A stretch of 64,000 nt of DNA from Climacteris rufus. Lineage: Eukaryota; Chordata; Aves; Passeriformes; Climacteridae. The first letter of the stretch is position 1. The number at the start of each line of letters is the position of its first letter. Below the pieces are notes generated by a model, which did no database searches, was not told the origin of the DNA, and saw only the letters and a list, made by a program, of their open reading frames with translations. This document shows positions 1 through 12,071 of this stretch, piece by piece. The DNA lies in contig VZRZ01004234.1 of assembly GCA_013398175.1 (NCBI GenBank), positions 370-64,369 on the forward strand, read 5' to 3'. Both the position numbers and the translations under genes were made by a program.

Positions 1-3000
1 GGGAGAACCAAAAAAGAGTGAGCCTTTTAAACTTCATGCAGCGTTTGTCATGTGAAATCTTCAGCTGTTGAGAAATGATTTTGAGTAACCAGATGGGCTT
101 ATTTTAAATGGGCATCTTTTTGTCTCAAAGACGTCTGCAAATCTCCATTGAGAACACCCCTGGATGAGGTATGTACCAAGCCTTTGGTAGGAGAGATCTC
201 GTTACTGTGATTGCAGTTTGATTAAGTAAAATGGTGTCAGAAGATGAAGTCCATAGTTTTCCTTCTTTCTGTAAAATTGTCATCAGTGTTATTTTCTGTA
301 TGGCAGCAAATGATAAGATTAACAGTTTTGGCACATGTTTTCTTCTTTCAGAAGATAAAGAGACATATATAATGTAGAACCAGATAGCAAAATGCTCCTT
401 GAGTATTTGTAAGTTAAAAAAATACAGTGTGGCTTTTTTAACCTATGAAAGGTGTAGTAATTTTTAATCTTTTTTTCTTAGATGTATCATATTGTTTTCA
501 TTGTTATTGTTCACCCTTTCTTAAAGGAATATGGCATTCTCTGCTGGGGGTGGCATTGCTGTTATTGCGAAGAATCAGAGTGACACTGAAGATGATATTT
601 AATAACAAAATGTGCAACATTGCAAAAATTACTTGGGAGTGCTTACTTCTTTTCCTATTACACCTCAGATCAACCACCAGCATGGGTTTTGCCTTCTCAA
701 GAAAGGAAAAAAACCCTGCGACTATAAGTAGGAATATTTATTATGCAGGCAGAGTTTATTAAATCAGTCATAAAAGAAATGAACGTAACATCTTTAAACA
801 GTTCAGAAGATGAATATGTAATTCCTGATTTGCTTGAGGTTAAAATTAGTTTTGTAACAACCAGTAACAGCTTTGCTTTATTATCTGCTGGTCTTTGGAA
901 TATAAAGCAGAACCATTTGAATAAAACCATTTTAAAACAGAATTGATAAAAGCAATAATTGTTTGACTGAGCCACCAGGCATCTATTGCCAGATGGGGGA
1001 AAAAAAAGTTGGCTAGGTGAAGAAATCGACTTAATTGCTGAGAATTTAGCTGGCTGACCATTCTGTGATACCTAAACTCACTGGAATCAAATGAAAATAC
1101 CTGTAAAACTCAAGGTGAAGGTGGGCACAGATTGTAGTATTGTGAGCATGAGCCAGTGGATACCTTTGATCCTGGCTGTTGCTCTTTTGTGAATGATGTG
1201 AGCTCAATTGCATAAAGCCCCTTAAAGGCTTTAATGCTCTGTTGAAGGACTGGCAGGTCTTAGCCAATGCAAACCTTTCTTTAACTTTCCTATTACAAGT
1301 TTTTGATTGGGCAGCAGAAGTTTGGAAAGAAATAACTTTTTTTCCTTTCTTTTTGAAGCCATATTTAGCTTTTAGGCTTTAATGTGGCCGTCTCAAAATG
1401 CTTTCAGACTGTGATCCCACTGGGAATTTCAGTGCTGAAGATGTTATGCACTAGAGAGGGAGAGCTGACATGGTATTTGTTTCTATTGAGTGGAGGTGAG
1501 GTAGGTGAGGAGATTAAGAATCCAATTTATTAATTTAGTGTTGCCCAAGATTTTTACAAATACACTGCCATACATAGTTCTGCAGGTCTCATACACTATC
1601 TTCCACTCACCTAGTTTCTGTAATTCTGCATGGTTTAAAGAGAAATTACCATAACTTCTCAAATGCAAACTTTGTGACCTCTTTAGTCATGTAGTCACCT
1701 ACTTAGGCATCCACAGCATTCATTTTTCTCAACAAATGATTGCTCTTCATTTCTTTCCAGATGTCTGTATTGTCTTTATCTGAGACTCCCCATGAAACAG
1801 TAACTGATTTTTTTGCTGCAATTTCCCAAATAGTTTAGGCTATGTAAAATGATGAATATTCTATAAAACCACTCATCGACCGTTTAGGTGAGAATTTGGA
1901 GATTTTTCTCTTCTCTAGCAGCAAATTCACAGTCTGCTAATGATTTAAAATTCATACACTGGGCGACCCTAACACTGGGATTTGGCCAAGTTCAAAGCAG
2001 CTATGCAGATGGACACAGAAGACAGAAGGCAGAGGGAAATAGACCCTTTTAATCATAACAAGGCTGCTCTTGTTTTCTTATCTACAGTGGAAATGCATGC
2101 AAGTCCCTTGTACCTAAAAGCAAGCTTGCAAATGTGCCAGAATAGACAGCAAGAGCATTTGTTATTAATGCAAAGTTAAGTGTGACGACCAGTCTTCTCA
2201 GTACTGCTCTTTCCGTCTCCATTTCTAGACTGACACTACACTGCTGCCAAAAGTGCACATCCCATCGCTGTTGGTGGGATAAGGATCCCCCCTCAGAACT
2301 CATGCCCTTTGGAAGTGTGTGGCTTTGTTAATGATCGCTGAAACCAGCTCTGACCTGTCCTTTTGAAATGGCTATAATGACTTATAAATCAATTTCTTGT
2401 TAGAAAGAACCTTTTCTTTTTCCTTTTTCCCAAAGCTGCCATTGTTGCCCATGAAAAATGATTTGGTTTGCAACATAAGGTCAGAACACATTTTATTCTG
2501 CCATTTGTGCCTCATGCAGGGGCATTACAGTGATGCACACCCCAAGCCCGATTCTACCTCCCTTCAGTAGGAACATCCTTTCTTGATGGGGCTGGTCACA
2601 TCCAAATTACAGATGAAATAGACATGTCATTACTGTGTGTGTTAGTATAATGGTCACTCCTTATACCTTGGCTGGACTGTTGGTGAAAGTGGATGTTTTA
2701 TACAATTTAGATGTTGTATTGTTTGTGTAGATTGAGGCTAAATGGCATCAAATAGTGCCTCATCCTGTGTTAACCTCTTTTATGGCAATTGGATGTTCTT
2801 GAGAAAGGCGTGTTTATTCACTACAAAGTACTGAGCAGGAGCAGTTCTGTACTGTCAGTTCCCTTTCAGCCCTCACTGGACTCCTTTCCATCTTTCCGCA
2901 GTTTAGGAAACATTTCAAAATCTCTGTTTAGGATCTTGAGGGGCTCCCACCTTCCTGTTCTGCTGCTCTCAGAAATCACTGGTTTTGGTCAGTTGTACCT

Positions 3001-3367
3001 CTGTTTTAAGGAATGCAGTACTGAAATCCAGACTATGCACATGCCTGGAAAATTAGGTGGCATACGTATATATCCATACAAAAAATAACTTTTACAGGAT
3101 CTCAGTGATAGATATACTAGTTTTAGATTCTTGCTTTTACCTAGGAAGGCTCTGTATAAGGGAATTCAAAAGGATATTCAGCAGTCATCTTGCATGTATT
3201 TTTTGTACCTACACTTGTAGCTTGTCTGCGTGTACTCTAGCACTTGAAATTTGGATTTATGCATGACAAACAGTACTGCAGGGTTTGTGAGACTTCAGTT
3301 CTTCCTCTAGGCATGTGGTTTTTTGTTTATGTATGTCTGTTTGTAAGTTTATGCATAGAAATATACA

Positions 3368-3382
3368 CATATATATATATAT
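3368..3382. repeat. AT dinucleotide microsatellite
   Basis: A short run of alternating A and T sits inside a wider AT-rich stretch. It is low-complexity DNA with no other signal. Confidence 0.8.
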
Positions 3383-6300
3383 CTACAAAGTCATAACTCA
3401 CCCCTCAGTATATTTTAACTATTTCTCCAAATCTGACGTAATATTGGTTGGAGTCTCTCCACAATTTGTTTTTCTGGCTACTTGGATATCAGATTCTACT
3501 GTAATTCTTTCTCACTTCTCCTCTTCCCTCCCTCTCTCCTTTTTTTATAAAAAGAAAAGCATCTGCATATTTCAAAGACATACACCATTGCCAAGCAATC
3601 TGGTGTAGCGGCTTAATATGCTGGCAAATAATTTCACAAGTTGTTTGTGTGTGTGAAGGCAGTATATTTGAATATCATTATATTGTGAATGTAACTATGA
3701 AGACAGTTTTCTGAGCTTATCTAAATCTTATGAAAGACCAGACAGCTCCAGAAATGAAAGAATGTTTTTTGTTTTTTAATTGGGAATGCGTATTTTTGTC
3801 CTTTACTAATGCTGGTGGCACAGGACATCACATTTGCCAAAAGCCTTTCTATCCTAGCTTCTGAGCACTGCCAATATTTGATGGCCTAATAACAGTTTGT
3901 GGGAGAAGTATACTTGAAGACTGAGGTAGAAGGGATGTTGCTTTGCAATGTGTTGCTGGCCTTCTGTGCACTAACTTTTTGTCTTTGCCTGTAAACCTCT
4001 TTTTCACTTTTGGTGTGTTTATCTGCTGAATGGGTCACTCAGTGTCTCCATTTGAGCACTCGCTTCCTTTCCACCTCTGAAGTCCATACCCTTTATGTCA
4101 TCTTCCTTAAGCAGTTTGATTTTTGTTAATGTCCCTGGCCAAATTTGCTCAACTCATCTCTCCTGAGTGTCCCCAGCCTGGTCCCAACTGTCAGTGTGTA
4201 CAGCGCTGTCCTTTTCTCTGACCTTACCAAGGATGGCTTCTCAGAGCCCTTTGCATCTTCCTTCATCGTTTGAATACAGATCAGAAATGGACTTTCAAAA
4301 GAGCAAGTCATTGCCTGCAGAGCGAGCAGTGGATCTGTTCTTTCTTTATGATGAGATCTGAAAAATCCCACTAGCTATATCCTTCAGCTTACAGAGGTGT
4401 CTCTGAAGTTCACACAGCTCAGAAGAGGAGGGAGGTTTTCTCTCGTGAGTTTTCTCCTTCACCTGGTCTGCTTTCTGCCAGCCAATCACAAAGGCAATTC
4501 TTCTCTTTCTCTGAAATCTGCATCCCTGCCTCACAGGGACTTCTCTCACTTGGGTCTTCCTTTCTTACCTTTCCCCACTTTGCTCCTGTCTCACGTGGAG
4601 ATGTCTCCTTCCCAGTATGAGGACAGTAGTTAGCTTTCCTCCCTGCTACCAGTCCTCACCACACCAAAAGCTTAGCCCACATTACCTTTGTTATCAGCAT
4701 CTCCTTGCTGTCTCATGACGTCTTTAATTAAAACTTGTTACAGCCAGTTTGTTGCGGGGAGATGAGAAGTCAGACATACACTCTGTGCACTTTATGAGAA
4801 GTCTCCCTGGAGCCTGATGTTTTTGCAATCTTTCTGTCTCTAAACCTTACTCTTTTAATAAAGTTCACTAATATTTTCTGCTGCAACAAATTCGTGACCT
4901 TCTGTGTTCTGCTCTGGCCATTACATGGAAGCTATTTTCTTGGAGTGGTTCTCTCTCTCTCCCTCCATCTCTTTTCTTCCTAACAAATGTGTTTTCTTTC
5001 TGGTTTGTACCTCTAGACATTACGTTCTTCTGGAGACCTTTAACATTTAGCATCCACTGGAGCCTGGTCTTGTTTGTCCTGCTCTGTTTCAAATTACTTC
5101 TCTCCCTTAAACTACACGTTGCGTACTAAGTTGCCATTTCTTCTAGGTAGTTCCAGGAGACTGAGTGTTCAGCTCCCATCTCTTTTGCACCTGGCTGGGC
5201 TTCTCTGTCCCCATTTAACATTTATGTTAATTCTGCTCAGCAATAATAAGTTCCTGCACCTCTTGACATTAGAGAGTGGCTAGAGAAGAAGCTGGCAATG
5301 GCACGATTTCTGTTGGAATATTGAAATCCAAGATAAACTCTTTTGTGAAAAAGTTTGAGGGTTCAAATGAGTTCTCTTCCATTTTCTTTAAAATGTAAAT
5401 ACCATAGCATGGTATCAAACTTTTAATATTATCTGTTCATTCTGCTCTATTGGGAGAGAAGAATAGAAAGCCCTTTGTTGGGACACTGGTTCCTAAATTG
5501 GAGCTGATTTTAAGCAAACAAGCAGGTCTCAATTGCTTCACCTTTTCCTTTCATCTGAGTCTTTCATACTTCGGCAAGACTCCTTATCCTCATTCAAAAT
5601 TCTATCTTTAGATTAAATTAAGATAATATAAAGTAAACTGTGAAAGATCTTAAAATCCTACAGTTTTCAGATAGGATGGAAGGTGGAGATGGCTTTCTCC
5701 CAAAAGCCAGGCGGAGCAGGTAGCTCTAGTTTCCTATTAGTGTGACCCTGATGATCCCGTTGCTGGTTTGTGACTTCAATACTTCATATTGTCTACAACT
5801 TGGTAGGAAATGTGTGTGTAAGGGTTAGTATTTTACAAGCTGAGGGGTTTTGGGTGAACTCAGGAGTTCTGGACAACTTTCACAAGCAGATGGGGCAGCT
5901 GCCCCTGCTCTTCCTCCCTTGCATCTGGGTGGGATGCAGGAGCATCCTTGGTTTGCTTAATTCAGTGAAATGGCTTCAAGCTAAGCCTCTCACTTACTGG
6001 GCACTCACCCTCCCTCCTGGAATATCAGTTGGTGCCTTTATTTCTGAATGTTTAACTATCAACCTAACGTGGAACGACTTGAGCAGTTTAGAGATGGGCA
6101 GCAGAATGTAGAGGCTGCCAGCATGCTCACCTGGCTCACAAAGAGTAAAATTTGGGTCCTTCACCTGCACTAAATGGAGCAGGACTTCAGCCTTGCTTTT
6201 GAACCTCTCTGATCTTAGACACGTGTATGCTCTGGCTGTTTGGGACGTAAGGCACAGCCTCCTTTTCTCTGTACCTGCAAGTCTGTGCCTGTGCTAAAAC

Positions 6301-8664
6301 TGGTACACACATCTTGCCCACGAAACTTTGGAGGGAGGAAATAGTATTATTCCTTTTAAAAACATCATCCATTGCTGACTAACACCCTGTTTTCCCCCTT
6401 GTTTTGCTTTTGTTGTTCAGGTTGTTGGCTGCTGGATGCTGGGGGGTGTCACATAGGAGCCATTTGCCCACAAATTGGAACAGTCTGGCCCTTATCCTGC
6501 TAGTGTGCAAACGGTATGTTAATTAACATAAATAACCGTGTAGCTGTGTCTTCTCACTGATTAAGGTTCAACTTGCCAAAGATATGATCATGTTATATAA
6601 GAACAAAATTTGGTTCAGTACTTGCATGCCCTAGTTTACCCCACAGCTGATAGTGCCTTGCTGTATCTAGAAGATAACATCCCTTATTTGCTCCTCTCCT
6701 AGTGTCTGTGTGCCTTCCCGATCCCTCACACAGAGAAAATTCTGACTGAAATGAATTCAAGTGTTCCTGAATTAGGAGTGACAGCATATTTGCCATTTAT
6801 AGCCTAGGAGTAGCACAGTGTTGGAGATGGAGTAGTAAACCAGTAAATAGGATAGGGATAACATTGCCTTCACATTCTTCTCAACATGTGTTTTCTCCTT
6901 GCTTGGTGTTACTGAGTCTGAGTGCCATTTCTCAGTCTGCACATTTCTTTCTCCAAGGCTTGGAAACCTTGCTCTGTCCTCGAAGCAGTATGGTTCATCA
7001 CCATATGGGATAAAGTAATTATTAGCCATATAAATTTTCATTTTATAGGACAGTTCTAATTCCTAGAGGCCAGCAGTTACCATGGTAGATCTCATTTCTC
7101 TCACACTTTTCCAGCTAACTGCGTAAGAGTATACATTACTGCTGTTTCTCCTGTGGTAGTACTTTGTGGACCCAGTCTGGGAGAGTCCCAGTGTGCTGGG
7201 CACTATGCAAACCTATCAGAAGATAATGACTTAGAACCTTATAATGTGTAAACAAGGAGAGTGCATTTAGATACTTTTATGCATTCTAAAACGGTTTCAA
7301 TTCTTCCTACTTGTCCTTTAGCCTTTTCTTAATTAACTATGATTACCATGGAAGAAATGTATAGACATGGAGATAAAAATATTTTCTAAAATTGGATTCA
7401 GAAATATTTGATTGTGGATTTCCCTTTCTTGTTTTGATTCATTTTCTTGCCATGTCAACATTTTTGCAGTTATCAGTAGCATTATTGTATTGCTGATAAT
7501 TACTTTCCAAGAAGAGCACAAATATTCACTATTTCTATTCAGGCTTTTAAAATTGCGCTATCAATCATCCTGCTTTGAAAATTGTAACAAATTCGGCTCT
7601 TTTTATAGACTGACAAAAACTTTCCAGCTCTCCCTCTAACCCAGAACAGCAGGTGAAGATAGATAGTAACATTTTAATTAAGTCATGTTCTTGTTCCCCA
7701 AGCGAACTGGTCTTGTGGACCAACAAGAAGTCCACAGGAGGTATAATTCTCTGTGTTGTCCTTGATGATGAGTTACCAGCTTTTTATATACTATATATTT
7801 TTTATTTTACCTGAAGTGTATTTATATTCTGATATCCGTGCATGGGCTATATGTAACCACACAGTGGAGGGCAGTAGTACGACTTGCCCCCTCAACTCTT
7901 CACTAATTCTTTCACTTTGAAGGCAAAACCTTATGAACTTGTGTCTTCAACCTTCAGGTGATGTTTAACTCTTCATATGCTTGATCCCCGGTGGAGTAGG
8001 CTGGGAAAAAGGGCCAGAGGAAGTTCAATGTAGGTCTCAGCAGACAGCTAAGCTGGGAGTTTGTCAAAGCCACTCCATCTAGTGGCAGTCACTTCACACA
8101 GCTGGTGTTGTAGTGCCCATCAACACCTGCTGGATGATGGGAGAAAGCTCTAAAATGGTGTTCAGCTACGGCTGTTCTGGTCTGGTCTTCAAGATAAAAA
8201 AAATGCAGATTTTTATCTGTTGTTTAATTCTTATCCATAGTCATAATTCAATACTTTCTTTGAATTGCTGCATGCAGTTGTGGAAATACATAAAAAATTT
8301 TGAATGCTGATGTCGGTGTGGGTTCTTCATACTTAATGTTTCAGTCTTTTAAAAGCTGTTTTAAAATGACAGAGGTATTAGAGCTCATTTAAGAAAGGGA
8401 TGATGCTGAGAGCTTTGAAAACTTAAAGAAGTTGGAAGAGTGGATTCTGGCAGGGCAGAAAAGCTCTTGGCAAGGCAGGGAGGCTCTCCCTCACTGCCAC
8501 CCTGCCCATGAAGAGGTGTTTCTGCAGCACAGAGCCATCACTCCAGCCCCATTCAGAGAGGACAGATCTGTGTGGGGGATGTTTGTTCTCTAGGGAGACT
8601 GTGAGAAGCCAGAGAGGCTCCTGGAGTGTTTCATATAGAGATGGTCATGAGTCTTGGACAGTGT

Positions 8665-8696
8665 GGGTTTGGGTTCTTGGGCAGTCTGGGTTTGGG
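8665..8696 (+). other. Potential G-quadruplex motif
   Basis: Five GGG runs are separated by loops of 3, 5, 6 and 3 bases, which meets the usual G3N1-7 rule. The block comes from an imperfect local duplication of a GTGGGTTTGGGTT-type unit. It lies about 3.4 kb upstream of the CNR1 coding exon on the CNR1 sense strand. Folding and function are not shown. Confidence 0.6.
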
Positions 8697-11600
8697 TTGT
8701 GTTGAAGGCAGTTGCAAAGAGCAGTGTGGCCACATGGCATGGGGTGTCTGTTTTCGCAGGCAGTACCTGCTCACCACTCCAGGTTTGGGCAGAAGAGCTC
8801 AGAGCCAAAATGTGTATGCCACTGGCATGTGCACCTGACCAAATGAAAAGACCAGGAACAAGACCACTGCTTCTGCCATTGGCTTTTCTTTGTATATCAA
8901 GTCGTGCAGCACCTGTGACCTGATAACTGCAGTGCCAAAGGTCCAATCTTGTTTTCACTAGACATCTGTGGCAAACTTCGCTGATCTCTTCAGTGCATTT
9001 CAGTAGTGAGCTTATACTGGGATAAGCTAGTATTGAAATTAAAATAAATGAATTTCCTGTAAAGTGCAATTCCAGATCAGGCAAATGGTTGTTTTACTGC
9101 AACTTTAATAAAAATCAACTGCAGTTTGAATAGGTGCATGCACACATACTGCTAGAAATTTCCAATTAGGATATTCCCAGCAGCAAACAAAAACAAAATT
9201 AATGTCAGCAGCATCCCCCAAAGCCTAAACTGCACTACTAATGAACTCCCAAGTACTCTCAAAGAATACTCTCTTTGCAGAGACAATAAGGTAAAAATTA
9301 CTGTAATAATCTCAATGTAAAAATACAGAGGAAAAAAAATCATTGACATTCAAAGTAAGACTTGCCTCTCCTGATCCCATTAACCGTGTTGTTAGCATAG
9401 CATATGCATGCATAGTGATGTTGTCACATAACTCACTGCCACCTTCAAAAGAGCACACAAGAATTCATGTTCTTTCATTTGTATTTCAAATAAAGGTAGG
9501 GGTTGCACGGCACCTAATTCTGAAGAAGTCTATACTTGACATGACTCCAGCAGGGACCAGCTACCTCATAACAATTTGTTTGTCTTTCTAGAAGAAGTGC
9601 TCGGTTGAATACAATTTATGAAGCTTTCCTCAGACATAACCTTCTCGACATGGGGCCGTGGCTTTAGTCATTAAAACAGTTGTCTTTCTTCCATCAAAAA
9701 TAAGCTTGAATAGCAGAGGATACCACAGCCATCTTTACATATTTATAAAACTACTTTTTTATTTAAATGTTTTTGGGTAGTTTTCAAATTAATAACACAT
9801 TCTTCACTTTTGGTTTTAAACTGTTGTTACAATGTCAAGTTTAAAGTTGCCAGGCTTCACCCAAAGCAGACTTGTCAGCAGTGTCATCTTTGCCGGGTGT
9901 AACATCTGCAAATTCGCTAGGAACAGCTGTAAAACACCTTCTGAAAGAAAAGCATCTTCCATATTAGATGATTGCTGTTCATTTTTAATGTATGCTTCAA
10001 TGACATTTCCCTCCCTCACTGCTCACTCCCTCAAAATTAAATTCCTTAATATTGTCTGTCTGTCTAATAATTGTTATTTGCTGAGCAAACTGTGTCTGCA
10101 AAAGCTGACTCAGCCAGTATATTTTGTGTGTTGTGACTATCCAGGTAAGGGTTGTTTGTACTCATCCTTGTTTGCAGCACTGAAGTTGCAGTGAAAGTCT
10201 AAGTTCATGTATTCCCTTGAACAATCAGTGTCCAGGCCTGCTCAATCAAAGGGAAAACTTTAAAGAGCTGTGGGAAAAGTCTTGAGTGTTCGCATGCTGT
10301 AAGGGCAGTATAAATATATCATCAGCCAAGTGATCTCTGCTTCTTTTAGTAATGCTCATGATTTCGCATATTTTTGAGTACAGGTATTGTTGTAGAGAAG
10401 CACCCTTTTCTTCTTTCCTGTAGTTTTCATGGAAAAAGAGAACTGTGGTACCTACTGTGCAAGTCTTTTCTTTAGGAGTTGAGGTGATCTGATTTTGGCG
10501 CATAAACACTTGCTGCCTTTTCTGGCCATTTATTGTCAGTTGTGTAAAGTAAACAGGTTAAGTCGGTACAAGCCTATAATGGCATCTGGGGTTTCTTGAG
10601 TGCAACAATTTCCTCCCTATTAAAAGCAAGAAGAAACTTGGTTTGCTCCTGTTGCTGATTAATCATCGAGATATCCCATAGCAGATGCAGTATATTTGTA
10701 GCACATGAAAGGAGTGATTCTAGCTCTCATTTGTATTCAGACCAGTCTCATCCATTCAGGTGGAGGAAGGGGGCCCTGAAACAGATGTTCAATCCATATT
10801 CAAGGCCTTTTCTGTGGGCAAAGTAATACAAAGGAGTACAGCATAAGCAGAGCTGTAAAACTTGTCTTACATGTTGGTGCATGCTCAGGTGCTGATGGGA
10901 GTCCACTCCTGAGGGAACCGTGACCAGGAGTTGTGCCCCACAATTAATCACCCTCCGTGAGCAGAGGCTGGACTTGACAGAACTAAGAGACCACTGGCTG
11001 CCTGGGAACTTTCTGCTGGGTCCCCCCAGTTTTGGAGGGGACAGAAAGTTTTTGAGGGTGTCCCCAGGGGAATGAGTTACATTGCAGTGCTTCTGACAGA
11101 AGCAGTGGCTCCTAGTTCCTTTTGTCTGGAGTTTTGGCCACAGCTGCACAATCTGAACTTCATGCCATGTTTATCTGTGCAAGCTTGACCTGCCCTGATT
11201 GAGGCTTCTGGTCTGTACAGAGCAGATCACTGATTCGCTCACTGGCTGAACATTTTCCTGAAACTATGGACAAAGCTGGGTAACAACCACCCTCCCTCAT
11301 ATTGCCCAAAAATCCCAGTTACCTTAGTTTGCTTAGCAGAAGGAAGGAATAGAGTAATCTTTGCATATTAATATAACGAAGCTATATATTTATAGATTAA
11401 ATACCTTGCTAATAAATTTCCAGTAGCAGATTCAGGGTGTTAGTAGTCCTCAGATTGCTATAGCAGGGTAATATGAATATACAGGCACATGGGATGAACT
11501 AAGAAATTTAGAGTGTATGGCTCTGTCCCCGTTGCCTCTCTGTTGTCAATTTTTCGAAACCCTCAGTGCCTTTTGAAAGAAAAGCGATGAAGGTGGTGAC

Positions 11601-11840
11601 TCAGTTTAGCACTGCTCCTGCAGTGGCACTTGGTATTACCTAAATGAAGCAAGCCCAAGGAATATTGGTTTGCAAGGTACTTTGCAATCAGAAGCCGAGA
11701 AAAATATCTTTCTGGTGGAACAGCTCAGAAGGTTTTGATGAGAAATGAAAATTGTTTTCCTGTGAAACACTCAATTCCCTGTGCCTCTGTTTTTCACGTC
11801 ACTTCTTGGTATAATTCAGTTTTAGTGAAATCCAGGTGAT

Positions 11841-11852
11841 TTTTTTTTCTAG
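11841..11852 (+). promoter_or_regulatory. Candidate splice acceptor upstream of CNR1
   Basis: A pure T tract followed by CTAG forms a strong 3' splice-site consensus. If used, the CNR1 coding exon would begin at 11853 and carry about 215 bases of 5'UTR. A second candidate lies at 11991-12006, and sequence alone does not decide between them. Confidence 0.35.
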
Positions 11853-11990
11853 AGTGCTCAACCCACCCTGATTTCCCACAGTGGCAAAGTCTAGACCTGC
11901 AGTGAATACGAGAAGGGTTGATTTTGTTTGACACAGTTCAGCTAAGTTGTTTGTGGAGTCTGTCTCCCTGGTTATGTTAATGAAGTCTGA

Positions 11991-12006
11991 TCTTTTCCCC
12001 ATATAG
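11991..12006 (+). promoter_or_regulatory. Candidate splice acceptor closest to CNR1 start
   Basis: A pyrimidine-rich run ends in CATATAG, giving an exon start at 12007 and a 61-base leader before the CNR1 ATG. This is a reasonable acceptor for the single coding exon. It leaves the short upstream ORF at 12018 in the mature mRNA. Confidence 0.45.
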
Positions 12007-12017
12007 GATTTCCTCCA

Positions 12018-12071
12018 ATGCATTTTTCCGTCACCCGAGTCTCTCTGAAACCAACAAGACTGGGGTTATGA
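12018..12071 (+). CDS. Upstream ORF overlapping the CNR1 start codon
   Basis: An ATG opens a 17-codon frame (MHFSVTRVSLKPTRLGL) whose TGA stop shares bases with the CNR1 ATG in the tetranucleotide ATGA. It is in a different frame from CNR1. It lies downstream of both candidate acceptors, so it should be present in all mRNAs that contain the coding exon. The ATG context has A at -3 in two steps (CCAATGC), which is not ideal. Such an arrangement can lower or meter main-ORF translation through leaky scanning or termination-reinitiation. That role is inferred, and the peptide itself may have no function. Confidence 0.4.
   Translation: MHFSVTRVSLKPTRLGL

Larger units (their letters stand above)
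1..11852. other. Noncoding DNA 5' of CNR1 coding exon
   Basis: No open frame here shows a recognisable protein domain, and the sequence is AT-rich without a CpG-rich promoter patch. CNR1 genes normally have untranslated 5' exons kilobases upstream of a single coding exon, so I infer that this stretch is CNR1 intron and possibly some leader sequence, with the promoter left of the window. Visible local features are an AT dinucleotide run near 3.37 kb and a G-quadruplex-like motif near 8.67 kb. Short open frames such as 8590-9084 and 10748-11149 (both minus) have no family signature. I could not locate a leader exon by eye. Confidence 0.5.

Noticed and set aside
8590..9084. 164-codon minus-strand frame
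   Set aside because: It overlaps duplicated G-rich sequence, has no recognisable domain, and competing frames on the + strand are equally open.
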